NCBI RefSeq assembly: GCF_000808015.1
Contig: NZ_JWHR01000091.1
Span: 1 to 40,417, forward strand
Length of the DNA stretch: 40,417 nt
From: Terrisporobacter othiniensis
GTDB taxonomy: Bacteria > Bacillota > Clostridia > Peptostreptococcales > Peptostreptococcaceae
Direction of reading: 5' to 3'
The translations under genes and the position numbers were made by a program. Shown in pieces: positions 34,645 through 40,417 of this stretch. Numbering within the stretch: position 1 is the first letter of the stretch; the number at the start of each line of letters is the position of its first letter. The notes below the pieces were generated by a model. That model was not told the DNA's origin, ran no database searches, and saw nothing but the letters and a program-made list of their open reading frames with translations.

Positions 34645-36054
34645 CTATTCACCTTCTTTGTATCTTGTCACCTGGAATCTTTCTATTTCATATTCTTCAA
34701 GTGGATTTATATTTGCTTTTTCACAAGCTATTTGAAGTTGGTAGTCAACAGTATCCACTCCTTCTAAGTCAGGAAGTAACAACCCCTTTTTATGGCCTTG
34801 CATAACTATAACTCCATATTTTTTAGGATCTAATTCTTCTTTTGTAGATTTATGTGGTCTACTTAGTATATCTACTGATATATCTATATCTAGCAATTCA
34901 TTTTCTGTGACCCTTGGAAATCTCGGATCATGTATAGCAGCTTCCACTGAGTTCTTTATTATCTCTTCTGCTACTGAGTCTGTTGTTGGTAAAAAAGTTC
35001 CTATACAACCTCTTAAGTTTCCAAATTTTTTAAGAGATACAAATACTCCACCTTTTTCTTTGCTAAGTTCTTTTGGTAATTCACTTGGTTTTGCCATAAA
35101 GTGGCCATAAGTATAATAATGATTTAAACTTTCCCTTGCTAATTTTACATATAAGTTATTGTTTGAAATTTTTTTATTGTAAAGTTCCTTCTTCATATTA
35201 ATTAACTCTTGTAAATTACTTTGTGCCTTTAATTCATTATTAAAAGCCATAACTCCATATCCCACACCAAAAGGACCTTCATAAGATAATAATTTACCCT
35301 TAACTTCTTCTCCTTCCATAGCGCCAAGCATTATAAATACGGATCTTAATCCACATTCTCCTGCGCATTCTACCATGTATTTGTCCATATTAAATACACT
35401 TAGCACATTACCTTTTTCTAAATTATATAATAATAACTTATCAAATTTTGAACCCTCTGGTGAATATTCATAAGGTCCATCTTCACTTAATCTATGAGAC
35501 AAATCTCCACTTGCTATAAGCACTATCTTTTTATTTAAGTTTTCAGCACTTTTTCTTATTGCCATTCCAAACTTATATAACTCGATATCGCTAAGAGTTG
35601 CATACGTAACGTGAACAATTTTATAATCTTTATAATACTTATTTATAAAATACATAGGTATCATAGCTCCATGATCCAATTCGTATTCTCTATTAAATTT
35701 TCTAAGAATATCTGAGTCTATTCCTACTGCTGGTATATTTTCTACATTACAAGTATTAATCAACTCTTCATTAAACTCTTTATCAATTCTACCTTCTATA
35801 TAAGTATCAAAATCTTTAAATTGGCTAAAATCTCCTCTTATACGTTCTTCATTTGAAATTGCAAGAGCATCTGAAAACATAGTTCCATGAGGAGTTATAA
35901 GTACTATAGTCTCTGGTTTTAAATTACTTATTTCTTCTCCTACCTGATTACAAGCATCAATAGTATTTTGTATTGCCCTCTCTTGTCCCTTTCCCACAGA
36001 TGGAATTATTAAAGGTGGATGGGGCATTAAATAATATCTTAATATATTTTCCAT
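34645..36054 (-). CDS. AmmeMemoRadiSam proteins B and A, fused (Memo domain plus AMMECR1 domain)
   Basis: About 469 residues in two domains. The N-terminal part (about 1-265) is Memo/class III extradiol dioxygenase-like, with a LMPHPPLIIPSVG start, TPHGTMFSDA, DHGAMIPMYF and SGDLSHRL supplying the histidines and aspartates of a metal site. The C-terminal part (about 290-469) is AMMECR1, with VKLARESLNHYY, GVFVSLKKFGNLRGCIG, EAAIHDPRFP and DISVDILS. Elsewhere these are often separate proteins A and B. The biochemical role is unknown; the metal site suggests redox or metal chemistry. I chose ATG 36054 because GAGGTG lies six bases before it. Confidence 0.92.
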   Translation of the reverse strand: MENILRYYLMPHPPLIIPSVGKGQERAIQNTIDACNQVGEEISNLKPETIVLITPHGTMFSDALAISNEERIRGDFSQFKDFDTYIEGRIDKEFNEELINTCNVENIPAVGIDSDILRKFNREYELDHGAMIPMYFINKYYKDYKIVHVTYATLSDIELYKFGMAIRKSAENLNKKIVLIASGDLSHRLSEDGPYEYSPEGSKFDKLLLYNLEKGNVLSVFNMDKYMVECAGECGLRSVFIMLGAMEGEEVKGKLLSYEGPFGVGYGVMAFNNELKAQSNLQELINMKKELYNKKISNNNLYVKLARESLNHYYTYGHFMAKPSELPKELSKEKGGVFVSLKKFGNLRGCIGTFLPTTDSVAEEIIKNSVEAAIHDPRFPRVTENELLDIDISVDILSRPHKSTKEELDPKKYGVIVMQGHKKGLLLPDLEGVDTVDYQLQIACEKANINPLEEYEIERFQVTRYKEGE

Positions 36055-36146
36055 GATATACACCTCACTTTATATTTAAAATCTGTCTTCTTATTATTTT
36101 GCCTATTTTTTTAAGTAATATTTTTCAATACAAAAAAATACCTATT

Positions 36147-36173
36147 ATTATAGATATTTTAGAATTGTGACAA
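36147..36173 (-). promoter_or_regulatory. Predicted promoter of the AmmeMemoRadiSam operon
   Basis: On the minus strand TTGTCA (36173-36168) and TATAAT (36152-36147) are separated by 15 bases, slightly short. It lies about 93 bases upstream of the chosen start codon. Confidence 0.35.
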
Positions 36174-36230
36174 GATACCTTCTTTTTTCTATAAATAATA
36201 AGGTTAAAATTTTATTATCATGCTTTTATA

Positions 36231-36282
36231 AACTATAAAGAGGCTATGAGATTTATTTAAATCTCATAGCCTCTTTATAGTT
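36231..36282 (-). terminator. Terminator of the siderophore-binding protein gene
   Basis: A perfect 24-base inverted repeat, from AACTATAAAGAGG (36231) to CCTCTTTATAGTT (36282), with a four-base loop ATTT. Located 45 bases after the yclQ stop. The following T-run is short and broken, but the stem is very stable. Confidence 0.88.
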
Positions 36283-36326
36283 TATTTTCATTATAATTTT
36301 ACATTTTTAAAAGTTAGATGAATATA

Positions 36327-37280
36327 TTATTTTATAGCATCTGCTATTTCGTCAATCATTATATTTGTTGACTCTATACCACCAGTCATTGTATACCAAA
36401 CAGCTGAATCTAAGTAAACTATATTGTCATTTTTAGCCACATCTGTTTTATTCATTATTTCATTATCAAATAATGTTTGAGCTGCTTCACCTTTGCCAGT
36501 AACAGCTCCTCTATCTACAACAAATACATAGTCTGAATTATTTTCTAAGAAATATTCAAATGTTATTTGTTGTCCATGAGTAGATTCTTCTATGTTTTTA
36601 TCTAATTGTTTGAATCCTAAATCACTATATATTATTCCATATCTTGATGCTTGTGAGAATAAGCTTATTCCACCTTCATTAGCCATTACAACTGATGCTG
36701 ATAATCCCTTTTCACTTACTACTTTATTCAAATCTGCAACCTTAGTTTCTATTTTACTTAAAGCACTTTTAGCTTCTTCTTGTTTATCAAATAAGTTTCC
36801 AAGATCTGTTACGACAGCTGAGAATGAATCCATGTAATTTTCTCCATCTACTGCTAAATAAACTGTTGGTGCTATTTCTTTGAATGAATCTATTTGATCA
36901 GCTTGTCTTCCACCAATTATTATTAGGTCTGGATTTAAAGCCTCTATTGCCTCAAAATCAGGTTCTTTTAAATCACCAACATTTGCATACTTATCATCTG
37001 CATAAACTGATAATACTTCTGGTAAAGTTCTACTCTTAGGTAGTCCAACTATATCTACACCTAAGTTTTTTAATATATCTGCCACACCATAATCAAATAC
37101 TACTATTTTCTCTGGATTTTTACTTAATTCAACTTTTTCTCCATTTGCATCAGTCACTGCTACAGTAGTCGTTGCTTCATTGTTTGATCCATTATTTTTA
37201 TCCTTTTTCATTCCTATTGAAAATACACCTATTATTGCTATTAATACTATACTAACTATACCTGCTACTTTTTTGTTCAT
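36327..37280 (-). CDS. Siderophore ABC transporter substrate-binding protein (YclQ/FatB type)
   Basis: 317 residues of the helical-backbone binding-protein family. A hydrophobic N-terminal segment (about 4-23) is followed by a charged, low-complexity linker, then PEKIVVFDYGVADILKNLG and LNPDLIIIGGR in the first lobe, and a second lobe ending MTGGIESTNIMIDEI. It should deliver a ferric siderophore to YclN/O. The lipobox cysteine expected at the end of the signal segment is absent (FSIGMKKDKN), so anchoring by lipid looks impossible; it may stay attached through the uncleaved helix. It has its own Fur box (37306-37320) and terminator. The start follows AGGAGAGGGACAAA. Confidence 0.92.
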   Translation of the reverse strand: MNKKVAGIVSIVLIAIIGVFSIGMKKDKNNGSNNEATTTVAVTDANGEKVELSKNPEKIVVFDYGVADILKNLGVDIVGLPKSRTLPEVLSVYADDKYANVGDLKEPDFEAIEALNPDLIIIGGRQADQIDSFKEIAPTVYLAVDGENYMDSFSAVVTDLGNLFDKQEEAKSALSKIETKVADLNKVVSEKGLSASVVMANEGGISLFSQASRYGIIYSDLGFKQLDKNIEESTHGQQITFEYFLENNSDYVFVVDRGAVTGKGEAAQTLFDNEIMNKTDVAKNDNIVYLDSAVWYTMTGGIESTNIMIDEIADAIK

Positions 37281-37305
37281 TTTGTCCCTCTCCTATTCTT
37301 AATAT

Positions 37306-37320
37306 AGATAATCATTATCA
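37306..37320 (-). promoter_or_regulatory. Fur box upstream of the siderophore-binding protein
   Basis: AGATAATCATTATCA matches the 7-1-7 Fur consensus TGATAATNATTATCA at all fixed positions but the first. It lies 26-40 bases before the gene, pointing to a separate iron-repressed promoter for the binding protein. Confidence 0.75.
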
Positions 37321-37393
37321 TATAATATTTAAATTTTTAAGCCACTATTTTATCTAAAATATATAACCCTCTTAGCCGCTTAAATAAGTAATG

Positions 37394-38149
37394 TTAGAAA
37401 TATATACTTATTTTATTTCCATCTATTTCTTCAACTTTAAAGTCCATTTCATATATGTTTTCTAAAGTTTCTTTATTAATTACTTCATCTACAGTTCCCT
37501 CTTTTACTATAACTCCATTTTTTAAACAGATAATATAGTCCGAGTAACAAGATGTAAAGTTAATGTCATGCATTACAAGTATTATTGTTTTACCTAAATC
37601 ATCACATAACTTTCTAAGAACTTTCATCATTTGTACCGAGTTGTTCATATCTAAATTATTAAGTGGTTCATCAAGGAATATATATTCCGTTCCTTGAGCT
37701 ATAACCATTGCTATATAAGCTCTTTGTTTTTGTCCACCACTTAGTTCATCTAAATATTTATCTTGTATGTCAGTAAGTCTCATATATTCTATTGCTTCTT
37801 CTACATACTTAATATCCTCATCTTTTAATTTGCCATCACAATATGGAAATCTACCAAAGCTTACAAGTTCTTTTATTGTAAGTCTAATATTTATATTGTT
37901 AGACTGTTTTAGTATTGCTATTTTTTGAGATAATTCTTTTTTGTCCCAGCTTTCTAGTTCTTTACCTTCTATAAAAACTTGTCCACTATCCCTTTTCATT
38001 AATCTTGTTATCATAGAAAGAGCAGTACTTTTTCCAGCTCCATTTGGCCCTATAAAAGAAGTTATCTTTCCTTTTTGTATTTTAAGAGATACATCATGTA
38101 CCACTTTTTTATCATTATATTGTTTACTTAAATTTCTTACTTCTATCAT
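37394..38149 (-). CDS. Siderophore ABC transporter ATP-binding protein (YclP type)
   Basis: 251 residues, a cytoplasmic FecE-like ATPase. Walker A is FIGPNGAGKSTAL near residue 33, the signature is LDELSGGQKQRAYIA near 135, Walker B is YIFLDEPLNNLD near 157, and the switch histidine is in VMHDIN near 191. It powers import through the YclN-YclO channel. Its ATG overlaps the yclO stop by four bases (ATGA). The gene order N-O-P-Q matches the Bacillus subtilis petrobactin importer; substrate identity is inferred from that order and from family. Confidence 0.94.
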   Translation of the reverse strand: MIEVRNLSKQYNDKKVVHDVSLKIQKGKITSFIGPNGAGKSTALSMITRLMKRDSGQVFIEGKELESWDKKELSQKIAILKQSNNINIRLTIKELVSFGRFPYCDGKLKDEDIKYVEEAIEYMRLTDIQDKYLDELSGGQKQRAYIAMVIAQGTEYIFLDEPLNNLDMNNSVQMMKVLRKLCDDLGKTIILVMHDINFTSCYSDYIICLKNGVIVKEGTVDEVINKETLENIYEMDFKVEEIDGNKISIYF

Positions 38150-39159
38150 ATTCTGCTCTCCTTATAAAGTAGATACATAAAATAAATTCCACCGATCATA
38201 TCTATTATTACACTTACTGGTGTAGTTAAATGTAATACTCTTTCTATCATTAATTGACCAAATACTAAAGCAAATATACTAACAAGCATTGATACAATTA
38301 TTAAATAACTATGTTTATATGTTTTCATCATTTCACGAGTAACATTTGCAACTAGTAACCCTAAAAAGGTTACTGGTCCAACTAAAGCTGTTGATATAGC
38401 TATTAAAACAGATATTACTATTAATGATTTTCTCATTAATTTGTCATAATCAACTCCTAAATTAATGGCTTGATCTTTTCCTAAGCTCATAACATCGAAG
38501 TATTTAATATCATCAACAACAAATGGAACTATTAAAAGTATTACTACTAATGATAAAAGTAATATATCTACATTTACATTATTGAAACTTGCAAACAATT
38601 TAGATTGTAATACTAAGTATTCATTTGGATCTATTACCATTTGCATAAATGATGATAAACTTTTAAAGAATGTTCCTGTTATCATTCCCACCAATAACAC
38701 AAACATTATATTAGAGTTTTCTCTTTTAAATATTAATTTATATAGTGCCAATGAACCCATAACCATAAATACTACACATAATAAGAAATTTATTTTTTTA
38801 TTTGATGCAAACATGCTACTTGAGCCAAATACAAATATGATTACTGTCTGTATTGCCACATATAAAGAGTCTATTCCCATAACACTCGGTGTTAATATTC
38901 TATTATCTGTTACAGTTTGGAATATTATTGTTGAGAAACCAATACATCCTCCTGTAATTACTATTGCTATTAATTTGGGTATTCTTTTTGATAAAGCATA
39001 CTCCATACTTCCAGAGTTAATTTCAAGTGTTAAAAATAATGCACCTGAAATTAAAATTAATGCTGACAAGATTACTATGGGGATATTTAAATTTTGTTTT
39101 TTATTTCTTATTTTTTTATTTTTATTAATATAGTTTTTATTTTCTAAATTAGCTTGCAT
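38146..39159 (-). CDS. Siderophore ABC transporter permease (YclO type)
   Basis: 337 residues, FecCD-type permease with about nine membrane helices after a lysine- and asparagine-rich N-terminus (1-24). The family blocks KRIPKLIAIVITGGCIGF (about 58-75), ILTPSVMGIDSLY (about 92) and GPVTFLGLLVAN (about 262, the ATPase-coupling region) are present. It begins 11 bases inside the end of yclN, following AGGAGGAAGTCAT, and overlaps yclP at its own end, so the three genes are tightly coupled. Confidence 0.93.
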   Translation of the reverse strand: MQANLENKNYINKNKKIRNKKQNLNIPIVILSALILISGALFLTLEINSGSMEYALSKRIPKLIAIVITGGCIGFSTIIFQTVTDNRILTPSVMGIDSLYVAIQTVIIFVFGSSSMFASNKKINFLLCVVFMVMGSLALYKLIFKRENSNIMFVLLVGMITGTFFKSLSSFMQMVIDPNEYLVLQSKLFASFNNVNVDILLLSLVVILLIVPFVVDDIKYFDVMSLGKDQAINLGVDYDKLMRKSLIVISVLIAISTALVGPVTFLGLLVANVTREMMKTYKHSYLIIVSMLVSIFALVFGQLMIERVLHLTTPVSVIIDMIGGIYFMYLLYKESRI

Positions 39160-40102
39160 ATGACTTCCTCCTAAATATTAGATAAAGGAATATTGCACTT
39201 CCTATTACTCCAACTGTAAGTCCAACAGAAAGTTCATATGGATAAATTATCACTCTAGCAGCTATATCACATACTAAAACAAATATTGATCCAAATAAAG
39301 CAGTGTCCCATATATTTTCGTGAACATTATCACCTTTATATAAAGAAACTATATTAGGAACAATTAATCCTATATAAGGGATTTCTCCTGCTGTTATTAC
39401 TACGCATACTGTAACTATTGAAACTATCACAAGACCAAGGTTAACTATTTTTTTATAATCAAGACCTAAGTTCGTTGCAAAATCTTCTCCCATACCTGCC
39501 ACTGTAAATTTATGAGCAAATATAAATGCCAAAATCATAAGTGGTATTGCTAAATATAATAATTCATAATTACCTTTTAATATCATTGAGAAGTTTCCTT
39601 GCATCCAAGAACCTACATTTTGCATTATCTCAAACTCATATCCTATATAAGTTGTTATTGATCCAATTATATTTCCAAACATTATACCAACTAATGGTAC
39701 AAATATTACATTTTTAACTTTTAAGTTTCTTAAGAATGTCATAAATATTAATGTACCAGCTAGGGCGAATACAAATGATACCATAGCCTTTTGCATTGTT
39801 GTTGCACCTGGTATTAGAACCATTGCTATAACTATTCCCAACTGAGCCGAATCTATTGTTGCTCCTGTAGTTGGAGAAACAAATTTATTTTGACTTATCT
39901 GTTGCATTATTAATCCACATATACTCATAGCACTTCCTGCCATTAATATACTTAATAGTCTTGGAAATCTACTTACTATCATAAGATGTATGGCATCTTT
40001 ATTTCCACTTAAAATATCTACTATATTTATATTCTTAGCTCCTAAAAATATAGAAACTAAAGATAATCCAGTTAACATTATGATTAAATGTCTTTTTTTC
40101 AT
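39149..40102 (-). CDS. Siderophore ABC transporter permease (YclN type)
   Basis: 317 residues, the partner FecCD-type permease, with MIVSRFPRLLSILMAGSAMS near residue 40, KFVSPTTGATIDSAQLG near 74 and GEIPYIGLIVPNIVSLY near 240 (the coupling helix). First gene of the importer operon. I chose ATG 40102, preceded by AGGAG at six bases, over a GTG six codons earlier that would place the start before the ribosome binding site. The upstream region has two Fur boxes and a plausible promoter. Confidence 0.93.
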   Translation of the reverse strand: MKKRHLIIMLTGLSLVSIFLGAKNINIVDILSGNKDAIHLMIVSRFPRLLSILMAGSAMSICGLIMQQISQNKFVSPTTGATIDSAQLGIVIAMVLIPGATTMQKAMVSFVFALAGTLIFMTFLRNLKVKNVIFVPLVGIMFGNIIGSITTYIGYEFEIMQNVGSWMQGNFSMILKGNYELLYLAIPLMILAFIFAHKFTVAGMGEDFATNLGLDYKKIVNLGLVIVSIVTVCVVITAGEIPYIGLIVPNIVSLYKGDNVHENIWDTALFGSIFVLVCDIAARVIIYPYELSVGLTVGVIGSAIFLYLIFRRKSYAS

Positions 40103-40152
40103 TTTTTTCTCCTGTTTCACTTTTCTTTCCGAAAGTGTTTTTCATATTCATT

Positions 40153-40167
40153 TGATATAGATTATCA
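40153..40167 (-). promoter_or_regulatory. Fur box 1 upstream of yclN
   Basis: TGATATAGATTATCA agrees with the Fur consensus at 12 of 14 fixed positions and lies about 50-65 bases before the yclN start, downstream of the predicted -10 box. Confidence 0.65.
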
Positions 40168-40192
40168 ATTTCTATTTATATACTACATTAAA

Positions 40193-40207
40193 TGATAATA
40201 GTTTTCA
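40193..40207 (-). promoter_or_regulatory. Fur box 2 upstream of yclN
   Basis: TGATAATAGTTTTCA also agrees at 12 of 14 positions. On the minus strand it overlaps TTGAAA (-35) and the spacer before TAGTAT (-10, 17 bases later). Two boxes around one promoter suggest tight iron repression. Confidence 0.6.
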
Positions 40208-40291
40208 ATACTTATTTTGCAATTTTATTAATATTTTTGTATTAATTTATAAACATTTGTAATTTTTACATAAAAAACACCCTAATTATAA

Positions 40292-40315
40292 TGAACTGCA
40301 CCCTTCATGTGGAAC
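40292..40315 (-). repeat. Terminal inverted repeat of the right IS3-type element
   Basis: TGAACTGCACCCTTCATGTGG starts with the TG expected at an IS3-family end and lies 14 bases beyond the transposase stop. The end is typical of IS150-like elements. It marks the boundary between host DNA and the insertion. Confidence 0.6.
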
Positions 40316-40328
40316 AATATAAAACAAC

Positions 40329-40417
40329 CTAGGCTACCTTTTTCTTGTATTTTACAGGAGAAAGGTAGTTTAATTTTGCCTGTATTCTTTCTTTGTTATA
40401 ATAATCTATATATTGAG
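40329..40417 (-). mobile_element. IS3-family transposase, C-terminal end (cut by the window edge)
   Basis: The minus strand reads QYIDYYNKERIQAKL, then NYLSPVKYKKKVA and a TAG stop at 40329-40331. This is the classical C-terminus of IS3/IS150-type OrfB. The frame is intact within the 29 codons visible, so the element may be complete beyond the window. Its sequence differs from the remnant at 1-108. Confidence 0.85.

Overview
The window is AT-rich DNA from an anaerobic Gram-positive bacterium that ferments amino acids. It most resembles the Peptostreptococcaceae (the neighbourhood of Clostridioides, Paeniclostridium, Paraclostridium and Terrisporobacter). The indicators are a selenocysteine-dependent glycine reductase locus, a proline racemase, tandem glycine riboswitches, strong AGGAGG/AGGGGG ribosome binding sites and Clostridium-type codon use. 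I cannot name the species. Nearly all genes lie on the minus strand; the one clear plus-strand gene is an ABC exporter.

Layout, left to right. (1) 1-250: the end of an IS3-family transposase. (2) 251-2733: a split chromate (CHR) transporter pair and rpoN (sigma-54). (3) 2927-4636: a half-size ABC exporter. (4) 4745-9421: three paralogous TauE/SafE (TSUP) membrane proteins around a proline racemase. (5) 9623-10432: an FNT channel. (6) 10658-16324: an operon read as panE - M20 amidohydrolase - yhdT - panF - panB - iclR. A CcpA-type cre overlaps its predicted promoter and a palindrome lies just downstream. (7) 16325-17315: transposon debris. (8) 17359-29214: two glycine reductase units, each behind its own tandem glycine riboswitch and terminator. 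The upstream unit is grdE2-grdB2-grdA2. The downstream unit is grdX-grdE1-grdB1-trxB-trxA-grdA1-grdCD. All four grdA and grdB genes contain an in-frame TGA at the known selenocysteine position, and GrdC and GrdD are fused into one 855-residue protein. (9) 29453-33501: a YtcJ-like amidohydrolase, a GNAT acetyltransferase, a ROK glucokinase and an internally shortened LacI-type regulator. (10) 33658-36054: the AmmeMemoRadiSam pair. (11) 36327-40102: a Fur-box-controlled yclNOPQ-type siderophore importer. (12) 40292-40417: the end of a second IS3-family element.

How the parts fit: glycine reductase with its thioredoxin system, and proline racemase feeding D-proline reductase (not in the window), are the reductive arm of Stickland fermentation. 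The pan cluster has an uptake transporter, an amidohydrolase, PanE, PanB and an IclR regulator, but no panC or panD. I read it as a candidate pantothenate or pantoate breakdown route rather than biosynthesis. Two 46-nt elements directly after the trxB and trxA stop codons share flanks, loop and architecture but have different, still paired, stems; they look like an undescribed RNA or repeat family. Start codons were re-chosen from ribosome binding sites where the longest frame looked too long.
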